From Longimicrobiales bacterium (lineage in GTDB: Bacteria > Gemmatimonadota > Gemmatimonadetes > Longimicrobiales > Gaopeijiaceae): 64,000 nucleotides of DNA. The stretch is taken from assembly GCA_958295645.1 (NCBI GenBank), contig OY282361.1, forward strand, positions 434,001 through 498,000. Direction: 5' to 3'. The notes beneath the pieces are model-generated. The model ran no database searches, was not told where the DNA came from, and saw only the letters and a program-made list of their open reading frames with translations. This document shows positions 34,362-42,994 of this stretch, piece after piece (positions within the stretch are counted from its first letter, which is position 1; each line of letters starts with the position of its first letter). Position numbers and translations under genes: made by a program.

Positions 34362-35869
34362 CCGCCGGCCCGGGGGCCGAGCCCGCACTGCACTTGGTCC
34401 GGCTCGCGCCTGAGATCACGCGCAAGTCCAACCGTACGCGGCGGCGCTTCCAACGCCGCTTGGCCGGCAACTTGTCCGAGGCCCTGGCGTCGGGCGGAAG
34501 CCGAGCGCGCGTCGAGGACCACTGGAGCCGAATTCGCGTGAAGGCTCCGCCGGCCGCCATGGAGGCGGCCGCCCGCGTCTTCGGAGTCGGGTCGTTCTCC
34601 CGGGTGGACGCGGTCGCGCCGGCCGCTCTGGAGGCCATCGTGCGGACGGGGCACGCAACCTACCGGGACTTGGTCGCCGGGCAACGGTACGCGGTCGCCG
34701 CCCGCCGCGCGGGACGGCACTCCTTCTCCTCGCAGGACGTGCGCGAGCAGTTGGGCGCGGCGCTGAACCCCTACGGTAAGGTGGACTTGACCAACCCCGA
34801 CGTGGTCGTGTCGGTGGAAGTCCGCGAGGGCGAGGCGCTCTTCTTCGCGAGCCGCACCGACGGTCCCGGCGGTCTTCCCCTGGGCGTGCAGGGCTCGGCC
34901 GTCTGCCTGCTGTCCGGCGGCTTCGACTCGGCGGCCGCCGCTTGGCTGATGCTCAAGCGCGGCGTCGCGCTGGACTATGTCTTCTGCAACTTGGCGGGAC
35001 CCGCGTTCGAGCGATCGGTGATCCGCGTGGCCAAGGTGTTGGCCGACCGGTGGAGCTACGGTTGCCGTCCGAAGATGCACGTGCTGCCGTTCGGCGAGGC
35101 GATCGAAGCGTTGCAGGGCGGGGCGACGCCTCGCTACTGGCAGGTCGTGCTCAAGCGCATGATGTACCGCGCCGCCGCGCAGGTCGCCGAGGAAACTGGA
35201 GCGGTGGCGATCGTGACGGGCGAGTCGCTGGGCCAAGTTTCGTCGCAGACGCTCGCCAACCTGAGGGCGATCGACGAGGCGGCGCCGTTGCCCGTGTTGC
35301 GGCCGCTCATCGGGTTCGACAAGCAGGAGATCATCGCGCTGGCGACGCGGATCGGCACGGCGGCGCTCTCGGCGCGGATCAAGGAGTACTGTGCGATTCT
35401 CGAAGGCAAGCCGGTCACGGCCGCCAAGCCGGCCGCGGTCGATCGCGAGGAGAGCAAGGTGTCCCCCGAGCCGGTCGCCGAGGCCGTCGCGAGCCGAACC
35501 GTCATGGACCTCCGCGCGCTGCGCCCGGGCGACATGAGCCGCGAGTACGTCGTCTTGGGCGCGGCGCCTCCGGGCGCGGTGTGGATCGACTGCCGCCTCC
35601 CGCACCAGGACGACGGCTGGCGCTTCCCCGCGTCGCGTCGCGTCCTGCCCGCCGAGTTCGCCGACTTGGCCGCCGGACTGGACAAGGATCTCTCGTACAT
35701 CCTCTTCTGCGACCAGGGCGTCCAGTCCACCATGTTGGCCAATGCGCTGCAGATCGCCGGCTACGACGCCTACGCGTTGGACGGCGGGACCAAGGCGGCG
35801 CGCCGCTGGGCGGCGGCGGACGCGCTGGGCGGGCGCGACGTGGCGGCCCGGAGCGCACCCGCCGGCTAG
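34352..35869 (+). CDS. thiI: tRNA 4-thiouridylase ThiI with C-terminal rhodanese domain
   Basis: Sulfur transferase for s4U8 in tRNA and for thiazole synthesis in some bacteria. Order: N-terminal ferredoxin-like and THUMP region (residues 1-165), PP-loop pyrophosphatase domain with LLSGGFDSAAAAW (SGGFDS at 188-193) and VTGESLGQVSSQTLANL, then a rhodanese domain with the persulfide Cys453 in YILFCDQGVQST. The partner cysteine in KEYCAIL (about 347) is also present. A GTG at 34352 overlaps the preceding gene. The last codons (P-A-G-stop) lie in the first copy of a 29-bp repeat. Confidence 0.94.
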   Translation: MELTAGPGAEPALHLVRLAPEITRKSNRTRRRFQRRLAGNLSEALASGGSRARVEDHWSRIRVKAPPAAMEAAARVFGVGSFSRVDAVAPAALEAIVRTGHATYRDLVAGQRYAVAARRAGRHSFSSQDVREQLGAALNPYGKVDLTNPDVVVSVEVREGEALFFASRTDGPGGLPLGVQGSAVCLLSGGFDSAAAAWLMLKRGVALDYVFCNLAGPAFERSVIRVAKVLADRWSYGCRPKMHVLPFGEAIEALQGGATPRYWQVVLKRMMYRAAAQVAEETGAVAIVTGESLGQVSSQTLANLRAIDEAAPLPVLRPLIGFDKQEIIALATRIGTAALSARIKEYCAILEGKPVTAAKPAAVDREESKVSPEPVAEAVASRTVMDLRALRPGDMSREYVVLGAAPPGAVWIDCRLPHQDDGWRFPASRRVLPAEFADLAAGLDKDLSYILFCDQGVQSTMLANALQIAGYDAYALDGGTKAARRWAAADALGGRDVAARSAPAG

Positions 35870-35947
35870 GGTCCCCGTAGAGCTGGCACGCCTCACCGGC
35901 GTGGCTACAAGGTTCCGCCCGCCGGCCGGGGTCCCCGTCGAGCGGGC
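35859..35947. repeat. 29-bp direct repeat, 60-bp period, at convergent gene ends
   Basis: Two copies (35859-35887 and 35919-35947) with four mismatches. The first contains the thiI stop codon; the second encodes the last residues of the convergent FAD/Fe-S dehydrogenase. Between them CACGCC and GGCGTG form a short hairpin (35888-35904 region). Confidence 0.75.
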
Positions 35948-38900
35948 GCCTCTCGATCCATGCGTTGGGCGAGCAGGCTTGCCAGGTGCAGCGGACTCCT
36001 GCCGGTCCCGTCGCGAATCTGCGATCGGCAACTGAAGCCGTTTGCCACGATGAAGTCGTCGTCTCCCGCGGCGCGCACGGCGGGCGCCAGATCCAGTTCG
36101 GCCATGGCGCGCGAGACGGAGGCGTGCTCGCTCTCGTAACCGAACGATCCCGCCATTCCGCAACAGGTGGACTCCACGGGGACGGCCCGCAGGCCCGCCA
36201 GCCCATCCAGGACCCGCACCGCCGCCCCCTGGGTGCCGGCGGCCTTTTGGTGGCAGTGGCCGTGCACGTGCGCCACGCCGGTACCGGGGTCGGCCGCCGC
36301 AGGGACGCTCGTCCCGGCGGGATCCCCGAACCGGCCCGCGGTCGGCCCGTCCGGCGCCGCGAGGTATTCGTCCAGGAGGACGGCCCGGCGCGCCACCTCG
36401 CGGGCGTCCCTTCCTGGAATCAGCAAAGGCGCGTCCTCTCGCAACGTCAGCAGGCACGACGGCTCGAGCCCGACCACCGGCAGACCGCATGCGGCGAGCG
36501 GCGCCAGGGCCTCCACCGTGCGGGTCAGCGCGGCGCGGGCCTGGTCGAGGAGGCCGGCGCTGATCCATGTACGGCCGCAACAGAGGGGTCGGCCGCGGCC
36601 CGGAGGCGCCAGGAGGCCGACGCCGCAGCGTCGCAGCACGTCGGCCGCCGCGCGCGCCACCTCCGGCTCGAAGTAGCGGTGAAAGGTGTCCACGAAGAGG
36701 ACGACCTCCTGCGCTTCCGGCACGAGGCCCTCGGCCTCCGCCCGCGGGGCCCGAGAGTCCGTCTCGCCTTGCGACGGACTCCCAACGGAATCCGCCTTCG
36801 TCGCCCCCCGAACCGGCCCGCGCCCGTCCGCCCTGCCCAGTTCCGCCTCTCGGAACGGCCGGCGCCAGCTGGGCAGCGCCCGGTCGGCGCTGACGCCGAG
36901 CAGCCGCTCGGCCGCCCGCGCCAGAAAAGCGCTCCGGTTGCGGAGATTGAGCGCCCAGCGCGCCCGCGACGCCACCGGAGCGAATCGCGGCAGCTCCGCG
37001 AACACGCGCTGGCGCGCCTCCGCCCGGAGCCCTCGAAGCCGGGTTGCGAAGGCCGACGCCCACCCGCCCCGAGTTCCGCCGCCCGGCCCCCGCCCCCTCC
37101 ACGCGCCCGCGCCCGTGCTCGCCTCCGGTCGCCCGCCCACGCCTGTTCGGCCGCCCGCCGCGCCGTCCCCCCGTTTCCGCCGAGCGCGCCGCCGCCGGTA
37201 GAGCGCCTCCGCCTTCATCCGCGTCATGTCCACGCCCGCCGGGCATTCGCGCCTGCACGCCTTGCAGGCGACGCACAGATCCAGCGCGTCCACCACTTCC
37301 GGGGCGGACAGCCCTTCCGGACCCAGCGCTCCGGACATCGCCAAACGCAATACGTTCGCGCGCCCGCGCGTGACGTCCCGTTCCTCGCGCGTGACCCGAA
37401 ACGACGGACACATCACGCCGGACTTCGTCTTTCGGCAGGCCCCGTTGTTGTTGCAGCGCTCGAGCGACGCCGCGAACCCGCCGGCCTCCGCAAAGCCCAT
37501 GCCCCGGAGTTCGCCGTCCGCTTGCCGCGCCGCCACGGGCAACCGCGGGCCGTCGGAGCCGACACCTCGCCTGGAGGCCGCCGCTCCGTCCACACGCGGC
37601 GCTGTCGCGTTCGTTGCAGTGGGCTTGCGCGGGGGACCGAGTCGCAACAACGCCGCGTCGTCCATGCGGGGGGCGTCCACGATCTTGCCGGGGTTCATCA
37701 GGCCCGCCGGATCGAAGGCGCGCTTCACTTCGGTGAAGGCGAGGGCCAGCCGCGAACCCAGCATGGGCTCGATGAACTCCGAACGCAGGATGCCGTCGCC
37801 GTGCTCGCCCGAATGCGAGCCGCCCAGCCGCCGGACCACGGCGTGCGTCTCCTCGGCGATGGAGCGCAGCGCCACCAAGTCCGTCGGGTCTCGGACGTCC
37901 AGCGACGGCCGGACGTGAAGGCAGCCGACGGAAGCGTGGGCGTACCACGTGCCCCGAGTCCCGTGGCGGGCGAAGATTTCCTCCACGGCCTCCGCGTACT
38001 CGGCCAGCCCGGCCAGGGGCACGGCGCAGTCCTCGACGATCGAGACGGGTTTGCGCGGCCCCTTCGCCGACAGGACGATGCTCATCGCCGCGCGGCGGAC
38101 GCGCCACACGGCCTCTTGGGCGGCGGCGCTCTCGACCCGCGAGAGGCCGCAGCCGCCTCCGCCCGAGCCGGTCGCCTCCTCGAGCGCGTCCAACTTGCGC
38201 AGCAACGGCCCCTTCTCCTCCCCCGCGAACTCCACAAGCAGCACCGCCTGCGTCTTGTCGGCAGCGAAGCCCTCCACTGCGCCGCGAAACTCGTCGTTCT
38301 CCCTGGCGAGCCGGAGCACCGCGTCGTCCACGAGCTCCACGGCGTGCGGACCCAACTCCACCATGTGCTGAACCGAGTCCAGGGCAGTCCGCAAAGAGGG
38401 AAATCCCCAGATCGCCAGCACCCTGTGCCGAGGCCTCCGCGCCAGCTTCAACGTGATGCGCCTGAAGAAGCCCAGCGTGCCCTCGGAGCCCACGAGCAGC
38501 TCGGCCATCGACGCGCCGGGCTTCAGAAGGCGGTGCAGGTTGTAGCCGGCCACGTGACGCGCCACGCGGGGCACCTGCCGTCGCAGCTCGGCGGCCTCCC
38601 GCTCGACGATCTTCCGGACGCGCGCCTCGATCTCCCCGGCGCGGCTTCCCTCGTTCCCGTACGCTTTCGCTTCTTCAGGACCGAACCGGACGCCCCGATC
38701 CTGACTCGCCGCCCGGCCGCCCGATCCGAACTTTGCGACGCCGCCCTCCGGCAACGAGGCCTCGATGGCCAGCACGTTGTCGGCGGTCACGCCGTAGCGA
38801 ATGGAGCGCGCCCCGCCGCTGTTGTTGCCGGCCATGCCGCCGATCGTGGCCCGGCTGGCCGTCGCCACGTCCACGGGAAAGAACAGCCCCGACGGCGCGA

Positions 38901-39297
38901 GTTCGCGGTTGAGCGCGTCCAGCACGATGCCCGGCTCGACCGTGGCCGTGCCCTCTGCCAGGTCGGTCTCGCAGACTCTCGTCAGATATCGAGAGGTGTC
39001 CACGACGACGGCCCGCCCCACCGTCTGTCCGCACTGCGAGGTGCCGGCGCCCCGCGGAAGCACGGGGACGCCTTCTTCCCGCGCGACCTCCAGCACCGCC
39101 TCGACGTCGTCCAAGGTCTTGGGCAGCACGACCCCGAGCGGGGGCCTTTCGTAGATGGAGCCGTCGGTCGAGTAGAGGGCGCGCGAGAGGGCGTCGAACC
39201 GAACCGGGCCCTCCACGTGGCGGGCGAGGCGCCGGGCCAAGCGGGACTGGTCGCCTGGACTGGACTCCGCCGGGTGGCTGTCGGGCAGGTGCGTCAT
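35905..39297 (-). CDS. FAD-linked oxidase fused to 4Fe-4S/CCG domains (D-2-hydroxyacid dehydrogenase type)
   Basis: 1130-residue single-chain dehydrogenase oxidising 2-hydroxyacids such as D-lactate or glycolate and passing electrons through Fe-S clusters. Residues 45-290 are a PCMH FAD-binding domain (PRGAGTSQCGQ near 81, GGMAGNNSGGARS, GSEGTLG near 270); 300-545 the FAD-oxidase C-terminal domain (HSGEHGDGI, FDPAGLMNPGKI). Fe-S cysteines follow at 615, 621, 630 and in CVACKACRREC (675-685), then two CCG domains (LEPSCLLTLRED, HGHCHQKA, ESTCCGMAGSFGYE). Low-complexity Arg/Gly-rich linkers (about 555-595 and 700-745) make it longer than related D-lactate dehydrogenases. It is divergent from the TRAP transporter operon. 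Confidence 0.92.
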   Translation of the reverse strand: MTHLPDSHPAESSPGDQSRLARRLARHVEGPVRFDALSRALYSTDGSIYERPPLGVVLPKTLDDVEAVLEVAREEGVPVLPRGAGTSQCGQTVGRAVVVDTSRYLTRVCETDLAEGTATVEPGIVLDALNRELAPSGLFFPVDVATASRATIGGMAGNNSGGARSIRYGVTADNVLAIEASLPEGGVAKFGSGGRAASQDRGVRFGPEEAKAYGNEGSRAGEIEARVRKIVEREAAELRRQVPRVARHVAGYNLHRLLKPGASMAELLVGSEGTLGFFRRITLKLARRPRHRVLAIWGFPSLRTALDSVQHMVELGPHAVELVDDAVLRLARENDEFRGAVEGFAADKTQAVLLVEFAGEEKGPLLRKLDALEEATGSGGGGCGLSRVESAAAQEAVWRVRRAAMSIVLSAKGPRKPVSIVEDCAVPLAGLAEYAEAVEEIFARHGTRGTWYAHASVGCLHVRPSLDVRDPTDLVALRSIAEETHAVVRRLGGSHSGEHGDGILRSEFIEPMLGSRLALAFTEVKRAFDPAGLMNPGKIVDAPRMDDAALLRLGPPRKPTATNATAPRVDGAAASRRGVGSDGPRLPVAARQADGELRGMGFAEAGGFAASLERCNNNGACRKTKSGVMCPSFRVTREERDVTRGRANVLRLAMSGALGPEGLSAPEVVDALDLCVACKACRRECPAGVDMTRMKAEALYRRRRARRKRGDGAAGGRTGVGGRPEASTGAGAWRGRGPGGGTRGGWASAFATRLRGLRAEARQRVFAELPRFAPVASRARWALNLRNRSAFLARAAERLLGVSADRALPSWRRPFREAELGRADGRGPVRGATKADSVGSPSQGETDSRAPRAEAEGLVPEAQEVVLFVDTFHRYFEPEVARAAADVLRRCGVGLLAPPGRGRPLCCGRTWISAGLLDQARAALTRTVEALAPLAACGLPVVGLEPSCLLTLREDAPLLIPGRDAREVARRAVLLDEYLAAPDGPTAGRFGDPAGTSVPAAADPGTGVAHVHGHCHQKAAGTQGAAVRVLDGLAGLRAVPVESTCCGMAGSFGYESEHASVSRAMAELDLAPAVRAAGDDDFIVANGFSCRSQIRDGTGRSPLHLASLLAQRMDREAPARRGPRPAGGTL

Positions 39298-39366
39298 TAT
39301 TTTCCGCGCGAACGCTCCGCGTACGCTCGTGCGGCGCAGAATCGCAAGCTAGGGAGAAGCCAGCGC

Positions 39367-39405
39367 ATGAAACTCGGGAATGGGGCGCATGGGACTCGGG
39401 AATAG
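39367..39405 (+). other. Possible decoy start / 12-codon leader before dctP
   Basis: An ATG at 39367, with GGGAGA about ten bases upstream, opens a 12-codon frame that stops at 39405. The same GCGCATG-ACTCGGGAAT sequence recurs 22 bp later, providing the in-frame dctP ATG at 39389. The two starts are therefore duplicates in different frames. Confidence 0.35.
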
Positions 39406-40414
39406 TCGCGGGGGACCCGCTGAAACGCAAAGGCCGATGCTGGCGGCGGCGCTGGTCGCGGCTTTGGCGCTGGCCGGTTGCGGCGAAGGCGCCCCGGTGG
39501 GCCCCGTGGAGATCAAGCTAGGTCATGTGGGCGCGCCGGGCTCCCTCTTCGCGCTCTCCGCCGAAGAGTTCGCGGCCCGGGCCAATGCTCGGCTCGACGG
39601 CCTGGGCGAGGTTCTCGTCTACGGCTCCAGCCAGCTGGGGGGCGACGACGTTCTGCTCCAGAAGCTCAAGCTGGGAACGGTGGACTTGGCGTTGCCGTCG
39701 TCCATCATGTCCTCGCGCATCGACGCCTTCGGCCTCTTCGAGATGCCCTACCTCGTCCGTAGCCGCGAGCACATGCGCGGCATCGAAGAGGAGATCTTCT
39801 GGCCCCGGCTGGCGCCGCTTGCCGAGGAGGAAGGATACCGCGTCCTCGCAGTGTGGGAGAACGGATTCCGACACGTCACCAACAATGTTCGTCCCGTGCG
39901 CGCCCCCGCCGATCTCGAAGGCGTCAAGCTCCGTACGCCGCGTGGCACTTGGCGGATCAAGTTGTTCCAGCAGTTCGGCGCCAACCCCACGCCGATGGCG
40001 CTGTCCGAGGTGTTCATCGCGCTGAAGACGGGCGTGGTCGACGGCCAGGAGAACCCGCTGTCGCAAATTCACGCGTCCCGGCTGTACGAGGTTCAGGAGT
40101 ACCTGTCGCTCACCAGCCACGTGTACACGCCGGCATACCTGACGGCGTCGGCGAGCCGGTGGTCCAAGTTGCCGGAGGCCGTGCGCACCGTGCTGGAGGA
40201 GGAGGCGAGAGGGGTCCAGGAATTCGTGTTCGAACAGGCCGCGCGGCTCGAGCAGGAGCTGCTCGACGAGATCGAGGCGTCGGGAGTGCTCGTCAACACG
40301 GTCGACCGATCCCGGTTCCTGGAGGGCAGCCGGGCGATCTACGACGAGTTCGGCTCTGCGGTCCCTCAGGGCAGCGAACTCGTCGCACTGGCGTTGCCGT
40401 TGGCCTACCGCTAG
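39389..40414 (+). CDS. dctP: TRAP transporter solute-binding lipoprotein (DctP family)
   Basis: Periplasmic binding subunit of a tripartite ATP-independent transporter for carboxylates. The lipobox LALAGC follows a hydrophobic leader, so the mature protein is lipid-anchored. DctP features: IKLGHVGAPGSLF at the N-terminus, FEMPYLVRSREHMR, GVKLRTPRGTWRIKLFQQFGANPTPMALSEVFIALKTGVVDGQENPLSQI with the conserved Arg for the substrate carboxylate in K-L-R-T-P. ATGs at 39380, 39389 and 39437 are possible starts; 39389 is preferred because it carries a duplicated start context. The membrane subunits follow directly. Confidence 0.9.
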   Translation: MGLGNSRGGPAETQRPMLAAALVAALALAGCGEGAPVGPVEIKLGHVGAPGSLFALSAEEFAARANARLDGLGEVLVYGSSQLGGDDVLLQKLKLGTVDLALPSSIMSSRIDAFGLFEMPYLVRSREHMRGIEEEIFWPRLAPLAEEEGYRVLAVWENGFRHVTNNVRPVRAPADLEGVKLRTPRGTWRIKLFQQFGANPTPMALSEVFIALKTGVVDGQENPLSQIHASRLYEVQEYLSLTSHVYTPAYLTASASRWSKLPEAVRTVLEEEARGVQEFVFEQAARLEQELLDEIEASGVLVNTVDRSRFLEGSRAIYDEFGSAVPQGSELVALALPLAYR

Positions 40415-40416
40415 GC

Positions 40417-40935
40417 GTGATCTCGCCCGGGCGGGCCGCCGAGGCCGCGCGGCGTTGCCGCCGCTGGTTCGAGAGGGCGCTCGAAGTCGCGGTCGTGGCG
40501 CTGGTCGCGGCGCTCCTCGCCGTGGTCCTGCTGGGAGTGGCCTCTCGCAAGGCCGGCCAAGCGCTGGTCTGGTACGACGAGGCCGCGTCGGTGCTGCTCG
40601 CGTGGCTCTCCTACTACGGGGCCGCGCTGGTCGCGTTGCGCCGCGGGCACATCGGCGTGCCGACGCTGGTCGAGAACTTGCGCGGGCGGACTCGGACCGC
40701 GGTCGCGCTGGCGGGCGAAGCGGCGGTCGTGACCTTCTTCGCTGCACTGGCTTGGGCGGGATGGCAGGTTCAGGAGGCGGTGGCGGGGACGACGCTGGTG
40801 AGCATGCCCGCGGTGCCCACCGCGCTCGCCCAGTCCGTCATCCCCGTCGGGGCCGTGCTGTTCGTGGCCGCCCAGCTCGCAAGTCTTCCCGGCGCACTCT
40901 CCACGGCGCAGCCGCCCTCCCGCGCCGCCCCATGA
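40417..40935 (+). CDS. dctQ: TRAP transporter small permease (DctQ family)
   Basis: 172-residue membrane subunit with four hydrophobic segments: ALEVAVVALVAALLAVVLLGV, SVLLAWLSYYGAALVALRRG, AVVTFFAALAWAGWQV and VIPVGAVLFVAAQLASL. The loop sequence RRGHIGVPTLVENLRGR is typical for DctQ (RxGxHI). The start is GTG at 40417, three bases after the dctP stop, and the end overlaps the dctM ATG, so all three subunits form one operon. Small DctQ proteins diverge strongly; context is the main support besides topology. Confidence 0.88.
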   Translation: MISPGRAAEAARRCRRWFERALEVAVVALVAALLAVVLLGVASRKAGQALVWYDEAASVLLAWLSYYGAALVALRRGHIGVPTLVENLRGRTRTAVALAGEAAVVTFFAALAWAGWQVQEAVAGTTLVSMPAVPTALAQSVIPVGAVLFVAAQLASLPGALSTAQPPSRAAP

Positions 40936-42212
40936 CGGCCGTCCTCCTCCTCCTTTTCGTTCTCCTCGTGCTGGCGAACGTCCCCATCGCCGTCGCGCTG
41001 GGGTTGACGGCCGCCTCCGCGATCGTGGCTGCCTCCGGGCTCGAGGCGTTGCCCAACGTGGCCCTGGTGATGTTCTCGGGCGCGACCCGGTTTCCGCTGA
41101 TCGCGATTCCGCTCTTCATCCTGGCGGGGGCGATCATGAACGCCTCCGGCATCTCGCAGCGCCTCGTGGCCTTCGCCTCGGCGGTCTTCGGGTTCGTCCG
41201 GGGCGGCCTGGCCGTCGTGAGCATCGCGGCGTCCCTCTTCTTCGCGGAGATTTCGGGGAGCGCCGTCGCGGACGTCGCCGCCATGGGGTCGATCCTCGTC
41301 CCGGCGATGAAGAGGCGCGGATATTCGGCCAACTTCGCGGCCGCGGTCACCTCCTCCTCGGCCACCCTGGCGGTGATCATTCCCCCGTCGATTCCCCTGA
41401 TCCTGTACGGCGTCATGTCGGGCGCCTCCGTGGTCGAACTCTTCGTGGCGGGCATCTTGCCCGGCGCCGCGGGCGGACTGCTCATGATGTTCGTCGCCTA
41501 CCTCTGGGCGCGGCGGGCGAACCTGCAGGCCGAGCAGGCGTTCCAGCTCCGCAGGGTCTGGGAGACGTTCAAGGAGGCGGGCTGGTCGCTCGTCCTGCCC
41601 GTGATCATCCTGGGCGGCATCTTCAGCGGCTGGGTCACGGCGACCGAGGGGGCCGCCCTGGCGGTGGTCGCCGCGCTCCTGGTCGGCGGCGTGGCGTACC
41701 GCGGGCTCACGCGCGAGAAGCTCGCGAGGGCCGTCGTGGAATCGGGCATGCAGACGGCCGTCGTGATGCTGCTGGTGGCCTCGTCGGCTCTCCTGGGAGA
41801 CTATCTGACCGAAGTGCGCGCGCCGCAGCGGATGGTCGAGACCATCATGGGGCTCACGGACTCCCGCTTGGCGATCCTGGCCCTGCTCAACGGCTTCCTC
41901 CTTCTGCTGGGTCTGGTGCTCCACTCCGCAGCGGCCATCATCCTCGTGGTGCCCATCGTCATGCCGCTGGTGGAGGCCGCGGGCATCGACCCCGTCCACT
42001 TCGGAATGATCGTCACCCTCAATCTCGGCGTGGGCCAGCAGACCCCTCCCGTGGCCTCGGTTCTGGTCACCGCCTGCTCGGTCGCCAAGACCAGCGTCTG
42101 GGGCACGACGCGAACCAACCTCTGGTTCATCGCGGTTCTGTTGGCCATTCTTGCTGCGGTCACCTACGTGCCGGCCTTCTCGCTCTCCTTGGTGGAGGCG
42201 TTCTACCGTTGA
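40932..42212 (+). CDS. dctM: TRAP transporter large permease (DctM family)
   Basis: 426-residue transport subunit of the TRAP system with about 12 membrane segments, driving Na+-coupled uptake. Family motifs: NVPIAVALGLTAA, FPLIAIPLFILAGAIMNASGIS, EISGSAVADVAAMGSILVPAMKRRGYS, SSSATLAVIIPPSIPLILYG, GWVTATEGAALAVVAAL and GMIVTLNLGVGQQTPPVA. Start is the ATG at 40932 overlapping the dctQ stop. Its own stop overlaps the TTG of an enoyl-CoA hydratase gene, placing transport and CoA-based metabolism in one operon. Confidence 0.94.
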   Translation: MTAVLLLLFVLLVLANVPIAVALGLTAASAIVAASGLEALPNVALVMFSGATRFPLIAIPLFILAGAIMNASGISQRLVAFASAVFGFVRGGLAVVSIAASLFFAEISGSAVADVAAMGSILVPAMKRRGYSANFAAAVTSSSATLAVIIPPSIPLILYGVMSGASVVELFVAGILPGAAGGLLMMFVAYLWARRANLQAEQAFQLRRVWETFKEAGWSLVLPVIILGGIFSGWVTATEGAALAVVAALLVGGVAYRGLTREKLARAVVESGMQTAVVMLLVASSALLGDYLTEVRAPQRMVETIMGLTDSRLAILALLNGFLLLLGLVLHSAAAIILVVPIVMPLVEAAGIDPVHFGMIVTLNLGVGQQTPPVASVLVTACSVAKTSVWGTTRTNLWFIAVLLAILAAVTYVPAFSLSLVEAFYR

Positions 42213-42994
42213 ACTCACGAGACCGCGTGCGCGCCGAGCGCGATGGCGGCTTGGCCACGGTCGTCCTGGACCACCCCGCGAAGCTGAACGTGCTGGACCG
42301 GCGCGGGTGGGAGCGCCTGGGCGAAGTCTTTCGGGGGCTGGCGGAAGACGACTCGGTGCGTTGCGTGGTCGTGCGCGGGGCCGGGGAACGGGCCTTCTCG
42401 GCGGGCTCCGACATCGGCAGCTTCGCCGAGTCGCGGACAGCCCCAGCCGACGTGCGCCGCTACGCCGACGCCGTGCGGAGCGGCATCGACGGCGTGTGGA
42501 ACTGCCCGCATCCGACGGTGGCCGCCGTGGAGGGGGTGTGCGCGGGCGGGGGCCTGATCGTCGCATCGTGCTGCGACGTGCGCCTGTGCGGAACCTCCTG
42601 CCGCTTCGGCGCGCCGGTGAACCGTCTGGGGCTGACGATGGCGTACGAAGAGATGGCGCCGGTGCTGGCCGCGGCCGGAGCGGGCGCGTTGCTGGAAGTC
42701 CTGCTGACCGGCGATTTCGTGGGGGCGGAGAGGGCCCGGGAAATGGGGATCGTGCATCGCATCGCCCCGGACGGCGAAGTCGCGGGCATGGCGCGGGCGC
42801 TGGCGGAGACCATCGCGGAGGGCGCGCCATTGGTGAACCGCTGGCACAAGAAGTTCGTTCGCCGCTTGCTGGATACGTCTCCTCTGGCGGCCGACGAGCG
42901 GGCGGAGCCCTACGAATCCTGCCAGACCCGCGACTACCGCGAAGGAGTGGCCGCCTTTGTGGAGAAGCGGGAGCCCCGCTTTTTGGGGGAGTAG
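42209..42994 (+). CDS. Enoyl-CoA hydratase/isomerase family protein
   Basis: 261-residue crotonase-superfamily protein that stabilises a CoA-thioester enolate. The oxyanion-hole motif is GERAFSAGSDIGSFAES, with the second half at GVCAGGGLIVASCCDVRL. At the position of catalytic Glu144 and Glu164 of rat crotonase the region reads GAPVNRLGLTM and APVLAAAGAGAL, so the standard hydratase glutamates are not obvious; an isomerase or racemase-like activity, as in CaiD-type carnitinyl-CoA enzymes, is possible. The TTG start overlaps dctM's stop, and its stop overlaps the GTG of the CoA transferase. Confidence 0.88.
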   Translation: MNSRDRVRAERDGGLATVVLDHPAKLNVLDRRGWERLGEVFRGLAEDDSVRCVVVRGAGERAFSAGSDIGSFAESRTAPADVRRYADAVRSGIDGVWNCPHPTVAAVEGVCAGGGLIVASCCDVRLCGTSCRFGAPVNRLGLTMAYEEMAPVLAAAGAGALLEVLLTGDFVGAERAREMGIVHRIAPDGEVAGMARALAETIAEGAPLVNRWHKKFVRRLLDTSPLAADERAEPYESCQTRDYREGVAAFVEKREPRFLGE

